Positions 1 through 6,192 of a stretch of 7,026 nucleotides of DNA are shown piece by piece. The notes below the pieces were generated by a model. It ran no database searches and was not told where the DNA came from. It saw nothing but the letters and a program-made list of their open reading frames with translations. The stretch's first letter is position 1. Every line of letters begins with the position of its first letter. The position numbers and the translations under genes are program-made. This DNA comes from Methanomicrobiales archaeon (GTDB taxonomy: Archaea; Halobacteriota; Methanomicrobia; Methanomicrobiales; Methanoculleaceae). The DNA lies in the NCBI GenBank assembly GCA_012511245.1, contig JAAZGM010000323.1:1-7026 (forward strand), in the 5' to 3' direction.

Positions 1-1177
1 CGTCGCCGTTCTGATCGAAGGCGGTCGCCGAGAACTGTTCTGTATCGCCGATCGCAAGCGTGGACGAGGGCGGTGTAACTTCTATGGTGGTTACTTTCGC
101 GTCCAGTTCTTCGGGGTCATAGACGAATATGTAGAGATTCGAGTTCGCGCCCTGCCCTCTCTGCCAGACGATCGTGTTTCCACTGACAGCGGGATAGAGG
201 TGTTCGTCATACCTGTCCACGGACAGAACGACAGGCATCTCCCTCTCTCTGGAGATGTCATACATGTAGATGCTCCGGACACTATCCGGTGCACCCCGCT
301 TGTCCTCCCAGGCGATGATGTTTTCGCCGATCGCCGGCGAGACCTGGTCGTTATCGGCATCGGTGATCTGGATCTCTTTTCTGGACGGGGCATCAAGATC
401 GACCATATATATATCAGGACGGGTGCCCGCATGCCGGTAATCCTCCCAGACTATGATACCTCCATGGAGCGATGGCCAGGACTGTTCCGCTGTGCTCGTG
501 GATACCGCCCTCTTTCCCCCACCGGCTGCGATGTCGTAATAATAGACTTTCCGGTCACTCTCTTCGATCCATGCAACATACTTCTCCGAGAGTGCAGGTT
601 TGAACTCGGTAGTGGCAGTCGCACCGGGAATCCGGGTATGGGCGTTACAGTCGATGGTGGTCTTGACCTTCCCGGCATTGATGTCATAGAGGACGACATT
701 TGTTCTGCCGCTGCTATCATCATACCAGGCAGCATAATTCCCGCAGATAGCAGGCATCCACTGGTTGCCCGCATCGCCGGTAAGCCGTCTCTCTTCATAC
801 GTAGAGCGGCGGTAAAGGTAGATATCCCAATCCCCGTTCCGGTTATCCTGCCAGACGATGTAATCTCCCGAGATGGACGGTTTTTCCTGCGAGGCGGGGT
901 TATTCGTTATCTTCTCGCCGGTGTAGGAAACATACTGATTACCCAGGTAGGGGTCTGCCTTGAATTTGTCTACTGTCCCAAAGTAGATGTCCTTGTTACC
1001 GTTCCTGTCGTCTTCCCAGACGATCATGTTGCCGTCGATATCAGGATGTTCCTGCGCTTTATCGAGGCGGCAATAGAACGGATCTCCCGGCGCAGTCTCT
1101 ACCGCCACGGCCGGCGATATCATCAGCCCGATGGCGATGACTGCACATAATAGCATCAAATATGCCTGTTTTGTCAT
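1..1177 (-). CDS. Secreted seven-repeat beta-propeller protein with Big_2 domain (C-terminus cut off by window edge)
   Basis: Reading the minus strand from the ATG at 1177-1175 gives 392 residues with no stop before the left edge. Residues 1-25 look like a Sec signal peptide (hydrophobic LMLLCAVIAIGLMI, then SPAVA before the likely cleavage). Seven repeats of the type P-x-I-x-G-x-x-IVW-x-D-x-R-x-G-x-x-DIY follow, with their Trp at residues 54, 109, 151, 203, 244, 290 and 338, a spacing of about 41-55. This is the TolB-like/WD40-like propeller pattern of methanogen surface proteins, and seven units would close one propeller. From about residue 361 (VTTIEVTPPSSTLAIGDTEQ) a Big_2 Ig-like domain begins. 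A purine-rich AGGGGG lies about 8 bases before the ATG and supports this start. The protein is probably extracellular or cell-wall attached, and its ligand is unknown. Repeats 1, 2 and 5 are the best conserved; repeats 3 and 4 have lost the D-x-R core. Confidence 0.85.
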   Translation of the reverse strand, partial: MTKQAYLMLLCAVIAIGLMISPAVAVETAPGDPFYCRLDKAQEHPDIDGNMIVWEDDRNGNKDIYFGTVDKFKADPYLGNQYVSYTGEKITNNPASQEKPSISGDYIVWQDNRNGDWDIYLYRRSTYEERRLTGDAGNQWMPAICGNYAAWYDDSSGRTNVVLYDINAGKVKTTIDCNAHTRIPGATATTEFKPALSEKYVAWIEESDRKVYYYDIAAGGGKRAVSTSTAEQSWPSLHGGIIVWEDYRHAGTRPDIYMVDLDAPSRKEIQITDADNDQVSPAIGENIIAWEDKRGAPDSVRSIYMYDISREREMPVVLSVDRYDEHLYPAVSGNTIVWQRGQGANSNLYIFVYDPEELDAKVTTIEVTPPSSTLAIGDTEQFSATAFDQNGD

Positions 1178-1343
1178 TTCTTTCCCCCTTGACGATCGCT
1201 CCCCACCCGCAGGATGCCGGCGGATACCTCCCGGTAGACACAGATGGCCGACCAGAGCTGGTGCTCGCCGGGGTGTCCGACAAACGGAGAGCGATTTTCG
1301 ATTTAAGACCCGGTCGTATGGTAGCCGGTGAATGGGTGGAGTG

Positions 1344-1364
1344 CGGTATAAATATATATCTTTT
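1344..1364 (-). promoter_or_regulatory. TATA-like AT-rich promoter element
   Basis: The minus strand reads AAAAG followed by ATATATATTTATAC, resembling an archaeal BRE (purine/A-rich) next to a TATA box. Initiation about 25 bases downstream would leave a leader of roughly 150 bases before the propeller gene at 1177. The element is nearly symmetric, so it could equally drive the pilin gene on the other strand with a leader of about 280 bases. Direction and use are inferred. Confidence 0.35.
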
Positions 1365-1411
1365 ACGGTGATTTATTCTCATATTATTATAATAAAAAAG
1401 GAAATTATCGG

Positions 1412-1429
1412 TGCACCCTTAAGGGCGCA
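1412..1429. repeat. Imperfect 18-bp palindrome around CCCTTAAGGG
   Basis: CCCTTAAGGG (1416-1425) is a perfect palindrome. One mismatched pair beyond it, TGC and GCA extend the symmetry to 1412-1429. It lies just past the AT-rich patch in the divergent intergenic region, a plausible place for an operator. No binding protein can be named. Confidence 0.35.
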
Positions 1430-1666
1430 GGAGGATCTTGAAAGACCCTTCATGGAACACTGCTTGCCGGGGTATGGGAAGTCCATCCGGGGCATGGATC
1501 CGCTTGATAACCGCTGAGATAGACGATTTCCATAAAACAGCAGCCGGTAAACCAGGGCGAGTAGATAGTAGATACTCTTCCTCTCACGATCAAAGCCCTT
1601 CCTTTCGGGGGGCAAGAGGGCTGTTGCGCCATCGCCGATCTCTTCTCGCAGAAGGCGCGTTATGGT

Positions 1667-2083
1667 ATGGACAGTTTTTTATGTGAATGGCAGAAATTAA
1701 CTCTTGTGCGGCTTGAGGGCAGGGAAGATGGTATATCCGAGGTGGTGAGCGCGATTCTTATAGTAGCGGTCGCGGTCATCCTTGCGGCGATCGTGGCATC
1801 GCTGGTCTTCGGGGTAGGTATGCCGGAGGATCCCAAGATCATCGCGGTGACGGCGACCAGATCGGGGGATAATATAACGTTCACGAACCACGGCGGGGTG
1901 GGTATGGACAGGGTCGTGGAGATCCGGTGCTGGATCGGGGGTGTGGAATCGACGAACGACAACTTCACGCTCAACAAGGTGGGAGCATCTGAGACGCGGA
2001 TCGTTCCAGAGACTACACGGGTCGTGGTGATCGGGCAGCTTGTCGACAGCGAACCCTGGATGGTGCTTGATAAGACGCTCTGA
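1667..2083 (+). CDS. Archaeal type IV pilin-like protein
   Basis: The 138-residue product contains the archaeal class III signal region: a charged leader ending ...GREDG, then ISEVVSAI at residues 23-30 and a continuous hydrophobic helix to about residue 51. This matches the archaeal pilin N-terminal family (Pilin_N, formerly DUF1628). A prepilin peptidase (EppA/PibD type) would be expected to cut after Gly22, leaving the helix to pack in a pilus core or membrane. Residues 55-138 are a small beta-rich domain with two Cys-free faces and a single Cys at 88, so no disulfide is possible within it. The ATG at 1667 has a weak GAAGG 11 bases upstream and gives a 22-residue leader, long for this family. 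A GTG at 1706 would give a 9-residue leader but lacks a ribosome binding site. No pilus assembly ATPase or platform gene is nearby, so it would need machinery encoded elsewhere. Confidence 0.85.
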   Translation: MDSFLCEWQKLTLVRLEGREDGISEVVSAILIVAVAVILAAIVASLVFGVGMPEDPKIIAVTATRSGDNITFTNHGGVGMDRVVEIRCWIGGVESTNDNFTLNKVGASETRIVPETTRVVVIGQLVDSEPWMVLDKTL

Positions 2084-2162
2084 TGCGCCGAACAAAGAGA
2101 GTTGGTCTCTACTTTAAGGATGAGCAGTAACCCGGGCCGCTCGCAGTCTATTCGGCGCATCA
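2081..2162 (+). repeat. Perfect 12-bp inverted repeat spanning the pilin stop codon
   Basis: TGATGCGCCGAA at 2081-2092 is exactly complementary, inverted, to TTCGGCGCATCA at 2151-2162. The first three bases of the left arm are the pilin stop codon. The 58-base spacer can form two smaller stems: AGAGA/TCTCT (2096-2100 with 2106-2110) and GAGC/GCTC (2122-2125 with 2139-2142). As RNA this would be a three-way junction closed by a 12-bp helix, possibly a 3' end or processing structure for pilin mRNA. No T-run follows, so it is not a classic terminator. The arms could alternatively be ends of a tiny non-coding element. Confidence 0.6.
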
Positions 2163-2512
2163 AACCTCTTCATCCGGAGTTTTCGGCGCCGGAAGTGGGG
2201 CATCACCTGTATTGGTGATACTACAGCTCACGGGAAGTGCGACGGTTCGTTAGAATGGCACCCCGAAGGATTTTGAGAACGGGGACTTGAGTATTATCAG
2301 ATGCAAAAACAGACATTTCCAGGGTGCGAAGACCATTCAGAGGTGGATTGTCGTCGATCTTCGGGTGTCACCGCAGAGGTGGGTTGCGATGGCATGCTGG
2401 AATACGCCGATCATGGGCGTCGTCTGGAGGAAACGGTCCGGGATGCAGCGGCGCGGAGGTGGATACCACCCGCTCGGACATCTACCGAATCATATCGAAT
2501 CACCATAATATG
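2163..2512. other. Gene-poor region upstream of the AlbA_2 regulator
   Basis: About 350 bases without a gene I can support. Several overlapping frames of 65-73 codons exist on the plus strand from 2287-2324 onward, but they are Arg/Trp/Cys-rich, overlap each other and have no ribosome binding site. A 6-bp hairpin ATCACC-TGTATT-GGTGAT lies at 2202-2219. The segment may be decayed coding sequence, a long leader or a non-coding RNA locus; the sequence does not decide between these. Confidence 0.4.
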
Positions 2513-2565
2513 ATACAGTAAACAATTTACCGTAACATTTTTCATGTTACAGTAGTTTACGGTAA
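2513..2565 (+). promoter_or_regulatory. Array of TTACnGTAA operator-like boxes before the AlbA_2 regulator
   Basis: Four copies of a 9-bp dyad lie directly before the start codon: ATACAGTAA (2513-2521), TTACCGTAA (2527-2535), TTACAGTAG (2547-2555) and TTACGGTAA (2557-2565). Two are perfect and two carry one mismatch. Their centres are 2517, 2531, 2551 and 2561, so the last three are 20 and 10 bp apart, on one face of the helix. The last box ends two bases before the ATG. CATAATATGA at 2504-2513 could be a weak TATA element overlapping the first box. A winged-helix protein binding here would block transcription or initiation, and the adjacent gene's own C-terminal domain is the obvious candidate (inference). 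Confidence 0.6.
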
Positions 2566-2567
2566 CT

Positions 2568-3860
2568 ATGGATATCGATCACCTCCTTACTCTCATCCGG
2601 GATGGAGAATCGGAGCGGGTTGAGTTCAAGAGAACGCCCTCAAAGACACTCCACCACGAGATTGCTGCGTTTGCCAACTCTGAAGGAGGCCATCTCATCA
2701 TCGGCATCGACGACAACGGTAATATCGTCGGGACCGACGTGAAAGCGGCGCTCGAGGCGGTCACGAGCGCCCTCCAGCCTATCATCCCACCGCCGCAGAT
2801 CGCCACCCAGAAACTCTCCGTGAACGACCGAAACCTTCTCGTTGTCGAGGTCCAGAAGGGCAGTTCGCTCTGCTCGGTCGGCGGGGTCGTCTACATCAGG
2901 GTGGGCTCCAGTCTCCGCCCTCTCTCAATCCAGGAGATTCTCATGCTCTCTTCGGAATTGGGGATCGTCGCCTGGGATGGTGCTCCGGTTGCTGATCGTG
3001 TAAAGGCCGATCCCCGTTATGTCGACTGGTTTTTTGAGGCGCTCGAACGCTCCCGGGGAACGATGGTCGCGGACGATGACCGCAACCGCTACCTCCGCAG
3101 CGCCGGGGCCGCGAGGGATGGGGTGTTGACCAACGCAGGCATCCTTTTCTTCACCGACGCCGGGGAGTATATTCCCCATGCCCGGATCCGCATGATCCGG
3201 ATGGAAGAGGATGAACCGATATGGAGCCGGGAATTCGAGGGGCCGGTCTGGAAGGTGATCGAGGCGGCGTATTCCAGCCTCCTTGCCGAGATGCGGAAGA
3301 CCGAGGTGGTTGTCGGGGCGCGGCGGGTCAAGGTCGACGAGTACCCCCCCAGGGCAATCCGGGAGGCGGTCATCAATGCCGTCGCTCACCGGAACTACAC
3401 CATCAGCGCCGATATCAGGATCTTTCTCCACCCCGACAGGATCGAGATCCGAAACCCGGGCGGGCTGATGCCGGGCGTCAATATCACCGATCCCGAACAT
3501 GTTCCCCGCAACCCGGCCCTCTCAAACCTCCTCTATGACACCGGGTTCATCGAGCGCTACGGATACGGGATCCGCCTGATCCAACGTGAGGTTGCAGAGC
3601 ACCCTTTCTGTTCGGTTGAGTTCTCGACGGTACCAAACCGGTTCAGCGTCACGTTCAAGAGGACGATCGGATCCCGGGTCGATGAGACGGACCGGAGGAT
3701 CCTGGAGGCGATCCATAGCCCACGGAGAAGTAGCGAGATCGCCGGAGAGGTCGGTCTCTCCAGGCCCACGGTTTTGAGGCGGTTAAAGACCCTCGAAGGG
3801 CTTGGCCTGGTCCGGAAGGAGGGCGCAGGGGCTCACGTCCGTTACGTGGCGGCCTGGTGA
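2568..3860 (+). CDS. AlbA_2 / HATPase_c_4 / winged-helix protein (COG2865-type putative regulator)
   Basis: The 430-residue protein has the three-part layout of COG2865. Residues 14-115 are a Schlafen AlbA_2 domain: ESERVEFK at 14-21, EIAAFANSEGGHLIIGIDD at 31-49, and IRVGSS near 110. Residues about 260-345 are a GHKL-like ATPase (HATPase_c_4), with REAVINAVAHRNY at 265-277 carrying the N-box-like E266/N270, RIEIRNPGGL at 291-300, and the Gly-rich GFIERYGYGI at 326-335. Residues 372-430 form a winged helix, with TDRRILEAI starting helix 1 and SEIAGEVGLSRPTVLRRLKT as the recognition unit. It is presumably a cytoplasmic DNA-binding, ATP-responsive regulator. AlbA_2 domains of this fold in Schlafens act as nucleases, so RNA cleavage is another possibility. 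The ATG at 2568 fits the start of the AlbA_2 domain but has no Shine-Dalgarno sequence; the operator-like array occupies that space. Confidence 0.88.
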   Translation: MDIDHLLTLIRDGESERVEFKRTPSKTLHHEIAAFANSEGGHLIIGIDDNGNIVGTDVKAALEAVTSALQPIIPPPQIATQKLSVNDRNLLVVEVQKGSSLCSVGGVVYIRVGSSLRPLSIQEILMLSSELGIVAWDGAPVADRVKADPRYVDWFFEALERSRGTMVADDDRNRYLRSAGAARDGVLTNAGILFFTDAGEYIPHARIRMIRMEEDEPIWSREFEGPVWKVIEAAYSSLLAEMRKTEVVVGARRVKVDEYPPRAIREAVINAVAHRNYTISADIRIFLHPDRIEIRNPGGLMPGVNITDPEHVPRNPALSNLLYDTGFIERYGYGIRLIQREVAEHPFCSVEFSTVPNRFSVTFKRTIGSRVDETDRRILEAIHSPRRSSEIAGEVGLSRPTVLRRLKTLEGLGLVRKEGAGAHVRYVAAW

Positions 3861-4171
3861 TCTTCATGAACCGGGATGCCGATGCAGAAGCAGGTTCCGA
3901 TGGCGCATTGGATGCCGGAACACAACGATCTTTACGAGGATCTGCCGGCCGGGGATGAGTCCTGAGCGGCACTCCTGTTGATGACCGCGATCCAGAAAAG
4001 GGTTCGGAGTGCTTCCCGTACCTCGTTGCCGTAGAGGAGGGCATACTTCAAGGCATAGACGCTGATGACGGGCATGGGGAGAGGTAGTACATGTCGGAGC
4101 CGGCGGCGTCATCGGCGGGGGGATATCTACTGAATGTGGTGCGAGCGCTGCCGTCACTTCGGCCTGGCGTA
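3861..4171. other. Convergent intergenic region with short coding-like fragments
   Basis: This stretch separates the 3' ends of the two AlbA_2 genes. It holds no complete gene I can support. Two short frames look somewhat protein-like: 3876-3962 plus (29 codons, rich in Met and acidic residues near its end) and 3932-4075 minus, listed separately. An 8-bp palindrome TTCATGAA lies at 3863-3870, just after the stop of the upstream gene. Confidence 0.4.
3932..4075 (-). pseudogene. Short 47-codon fragment, possibly a gene relic
   Basis: The minus strand from the ATG at 4075 reads MPVISVYALKYALLYGNEVR and continues through ALRTLFWIAVINR to a stop at 3932-3934. The composition is protein-like, with an aromatic and aliphatic helix-forming segment. 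Immediately upstream, a different frame ends in GSDMYYLSP, which would join smoothly after one frameshift. There is no ribosome binding site before the ATG. I do not recognise the family. It may be the remains of a small protein that lost its start, or chance. Confidence 0.25.
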
Positions 4172-4191
4172 TCAACCCCCTTTTTCCAGGC
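4162..4191 (-). terminator. Inverted repeat around the stop codon of the second AlbA_2 gene
   Basis: GCCTGG at 4162-4167 pairs with CCAGGC at 4186-4191, leaving an 18-base loop that contains the TGA stop (4174-4172, minus) and a run of A's and G's. It is a modest 6-bp stem. It may help define the 3' end or shield convergent transcription, but no T-run follows on the minus strand. Confidence 0.3.
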
Positions 4192-5626
4192 ATCTCTTTC
4201 CCTTTTCAGTCAGGCGGTATTTCTGGGTTGGGCTTCTGGGTGAATCCGGTTGCGTCATTTGAACAAATTCCGCCTGAATCGCCGGCCTCAGATAATCATA
4301 CAGAAATGTGGGGCGGTGACTGAGCCCCAGGCATCGCATCGCATCTTTTGTTCCGGAGGGCCCCCCCTCTAAACAGATCAGAAGGCGCTTTACATGTTCG
4401 GTTACATGTTCGGTTACATGTTCGGTTACATACTTTTCAGCGTCTTCTATGGCTTTGTATTTAATTCCAGATGGGGCCTTCTCCGCAAAAAAAACGGTAA
4501 ACCGAACTTTCATCCCGATCTCTTCAAGCACGGGCTCAGGCAGGTTCTGCTTCTCCGCCTCTTCCAGGATACGGCGAAACCCGCTACCCCACTGCTCGAT
4601 CAAGCCCAGTTCACGAAATACACGGGCGATGATGCGGTTACGGATTTTAGATACGCCCTGCTTCACATCCTCGACGGTCATGCCCGGAAGCAGAATACCC
4701 GGATTTTCTATCTCCATCCGGTCATCATAGATTGCAACCCGCAGAGGCGCACCGATCTGCGAATAATCGGCATGCACTATAGCGTTGATGACCGCTTCGC
4801 GCACAATGGTCATGGGAACGCTCCAGACATCGCGGCGACGGATCTCTGATAAGTCCGCCCCCCTCATCGCATGCTTTTTTATAAACTCAATAACCCGCTC
4901 AACAGCGATAGGCAGATGTTCATGAATCTCGATATGGTCGAGGATGGTGCTCTTTGTCGTTCCTGCAAAACGCCCGCACTGTATCCAGGCATCAGGGAAA
5001 TACTCCTCGCGATCTCTTCCGAAAAGCAGCATCCCGCCGATGGTCGGAACAAGTCTCCCCTGTACCGGTGCGAGCAGTTTCAGTGTGAGCAGCTCTTTCT
5101 CACTCAACTTTCGTTGCCCGGCAAAGAGCATCCGGGCGGCTGCCAGATCCAGCGCATCTACGGTCAGCTCAGGCAGGGGCAGTTCATCAAAGGTCGTTCC
5201 TGAAACGCTCCGTTCCAGTTCTGCGATGAGTTCCTTGTCGGCTTTCCGATTCGTTGAGCCAAGACGGACATATACACCATCAAAGGGACCTTCTTTCTTT
5301 ATCCAGTGAGGTCTGGAACCACTGGGGTACACTTCCACCAGGAGCAGGGTTTTGTCCCCAATAGCGATCAGCTCCACATCGGGCACAAGCCGCGGTTCGA
5401 TGTTATCGGCAATAAGGTTGCATAGCCGTTCTTCTGCATCCAGCGGATTTACAATCCCTAAAATCTCTTTTGAGCCATCTTCTACCCCGATAAACAGACG
5501 TCCGCCGGCTGTGTTGGCAAATGCCACCAATGATTTGAGGATATTCCGGGGAGATGAAAGGTCTCTCTTGAACTCCAGCGTTTTGCTTTCATGCATTGAG
5601 AGCAGCTGAGTGATAGGGAGACTCAT
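4172..5626 (-). CDS. AlbA_2 / HATPase_c_4 protein with VTEH repeat and Fic-like C-terminal winged helix
   Basis: The 484-residue protein shares the COG2865 core with its convergent neighbour. An AlbA_2 domain covers residues 13-130: ESKTLEFKRD at 13-22, AFANTAGGRLFIGVED at 35-50, and YVRLGS at 119-124. A GHKL-like ATPase core follows: REAVINAIVHADY at 276-288 with E277/N281, RMEIENPGILLPG at 303-315, and GLIEQWGSGF at 341-350. Residues 399-412 are YV-TEHV-TEHV-TEHV, a linker of the VTEx-repeat kind often seen in this class. The end (413-484) resembles the Fic-like C-terminal winged helix, with HRPTFLYDYLRPAI and the closing SPTQKYRLTEKGKRCL. GGAAGGATG lies about 6 bases before the ATG and supports the start. 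Function is probably regulatory or defence-related, sensing a nucleotide or nucleic acid. The differing C-terminus implies a different target from the first AlbA_2 protein. Confidence 0.88.
   Translation of the reverse strand: MSLPITQLLSMHESKTLEFKRDLSSPRNILKSLVAFANTAGGRLFIGVEDGSKEILGIVNPLDAEERLCNLIADNIEPRLVPDVELIAIGDKTLLLVEVYPSGSRPHWIKKEGPFDGVYVRLGSTNRKADKELIAELERSVSGTTFDELPLPELTVDALDLAAARMLFAGQRKLSEKELLTLKLLAPVQGRLVPTIGGMLLFGRDREEYFPDAWIQCGRFAGTTKSTILDHIEIHEHLPIAVERVIEFIKKHAMRGADLSEIRRRDVWSVPMTIVREAVINAIVHADYSQIGAPLRVAIYDDRMEIENPGILLPGMTVEDVKQGVSKIRNRIIARVFRELGLIEQWGSGFRRILEEAEKQNLPEPVLEEIGMKVRFTVFFAEKAPSGIKYKAIEDAEKYVTEHVTEHVTEHVKRLLICLEGGPSGTKDAMRCLGLSHRPTFLYDYLRPAIQAEFVQMTQPDSPRSPTQKYRLTEKGKRCLEKGG
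4390..4431 (-). repeat. 12-bp tandem repeat (3.5 copies) encoding VTEH
   Basis: The plus-strand unit ACATGTTCGGTT repeats perfectly from 4390 to 4431, about 3.5 copies, inside the second AlbA_2 gene. It encodes the repeated V-T-E-H of residues 400-412. The unit is four codons, so gain or loss of a copy would lengthen or shorten the linker between ATPase and winged helix without shifting the frame. The three full units are identical at DNA level, which suggests recent slippage or duplication. Confidence 0.9.
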
Positions 5627-5738
5627 TGGACATCCTTCCCGATAACGATGCCCGATTTCAGGATTCCATCCGCAGGGTGAGGCGGCCTCATCATCTGAAC
5701 GGTTTAGATTGCATCATCATTAAACTGAGGGGTGTGAG

Positions 5739-5912
5739 ATGAAAGTGATCGAAACCGATAAGCGGCCGCTCTTTCTGGGGAGGCAGGAAACGTTCTTTGT
5801 GTCAAGAGTTTTTCGAGACCTTTTACGCCGGGCCATGGTACGCCTTCCCATCATCCGCTCGAAAGGGTATCCGGGCGATCGGGGAGGAGAACACCAGAGT
5901 ATTCGTTTGTGA
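5739..5912 (+). CDS. Small ORF of unknown function (57 codons)
   Basis: An ATG at 5739 is preceded by GAGGGGTG at a spacing of about 5 bases, one of the better ribosome binding sites in the window. The product starts MKVIETDKRPLFLGRQETFF and ends at a TGA at 5910-5912. The first 35 residues are protein-like, with basic and aromatic residues and a VFRDLLRRAMVRL amphipathic stretch. The last 20 are Gly/Arg-rich and overlap the coding relics on the other strand, so the frame may be truncated there. I recognise no family. It starts 112 bases from the divergent second AlbA_2 gene and may share its promoter region. It could be a small real gene, a decayed 5' end, or chance. Confidence 0.3.
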   Translation: MKVIETDKRPLFLGRQETFFVSRVFRDLLRRAMVRLPIIRSKGYPGDRGGEHQSIRL

Positions 5913-6161
5913 GATGAGTCTGCGACCGCCCCCTCTCACAGCGGGAAGATCGCGTACTGGATGGTACCAGATGTACTCCACCGCCGGTATCCAGAAGTGT
6001 TACCCCTCCCGGCAGGCCGTCGCGAACCGGGCGGCGACGATGAGCTCCCGGGCGAGCGGGAAGAGCATCAGCACCGGGACTGTGTAGGCGAGGAGGCACA
6101 GCGGGCGAGGAAAACAGAGATGAGAGCCGTGACGAACGCCGGAAGAGCCTTCACCAACCAT
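5823..6161 (-). pseudogene. Degraded membrane-protein-like coding sequence
   Basis: One minus-strand frame from 6161 to the stop at 5823-5825 is interrupted by a single TAA at 6002-6000. Before that stop it carries a hydrophobic, helix-like segment (LCLLAYTVPVLMLFPLAREL, then IVAARFATACREG). After it comes FWIPAVEYIWYHPVRD, again protein-like. The start of the region is more hydrophobic in a neighbouring frame (WLVKALPAFVTALISVFLAR), which would join after one frameshift near 6095. Together these look like the remains of an integral membrane protein with two or more helices. I cannot name the family. High GC makes chance hydrophobic frames possible, so confidence is limited. Confidence 0.35.
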
Positions 6162-6186
6162 TGTAAATATGATCAATACTTACAAT
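6160..6186 (+). promoter_or_regulatory. Operator-like dyad overlapping the toxin-antitoxin promoter
   Basis: ATTGTAA at 6160-6166 and TTACAAT at 6180-6186 form a perfect 7-bp inverted repeat. Allowing one mismatch per arm it extends to ATTGTAAnTAT and ATAnTTACAAT, 10 of 11 positions. The AT-rich TGTAAATATGAT between 6162 and 6173 is a credible TATA box about 25 bases before the ATG at 6193. The dyad therefore sits over the promoter, as expected for autorepression by the ribbon-helix-helix antitoxin encoded next (inference). Confidence 0.55.
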
Positions 6187-6192
6187 ACTGCC

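Larger units (their letters stand above)
1178..1666. other. Gene-free region between the propeller gene and the pilin gene
   Basis: I see no convincing gene here. Short open frames exist on both strands but have no domain-like composition. The stretch holds an AT-rich patch around 1340-1405, an imperfect palindrome at 1412-1429, a GGAGG at 1430-1434 that does not lead into a convincing frame, a tandem GTAGATA pair at 1561-1574, and a 6-bp stem (AGCCCT 1594-1599 with AGGGCT 1617-1622) in what would be the pilin leader. It probably carries the divergent promoters of both neighbours. Confidence 0.6.

Noticed and set aside
200..1150. A 316-codon open frame on the plus strand
   Set aside because: It is antisense to the propeller gene, whose minus-strand reading has a signal peptide and clear repeats. 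The long open frame is a by-product of repeated, GC-rich codons.
1438..1686. An 82-codon plus-strand frame behind a GGAGG
   Set aside because: Its TTG start is only three bases from the GGAGG, its composition is Arg/Ser-rich and domain-free, and it overlaps the pilin start.
2287..2521. Three overlapping plus-strand frames of 65-73 codons
   Set aside because: They overlap in different frames, have no ribosome binding site and show no recognisable motif, so none can be preferred.
2925..3500. A 191-codon minus-strand frame inside the first AlbA_2 gene
   Set aside because: It is antisense to conserved AlbA_2 and ATPase motifs and shows no domain of its own.
3655..4193. Minus-strand frames of 109 and 129 codons across the end of the first AlbA_2 gene
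   Set aside because: They are Pro/Arg/Ser-rich, overlap the winged-helix coding region and lack start signals.
4394..4432. Possible CRISPR-like or phage-type repeat array
   Set aside because: The 12-bp units are contiguous, without spacers, and encode the VTEH linker of a protein.
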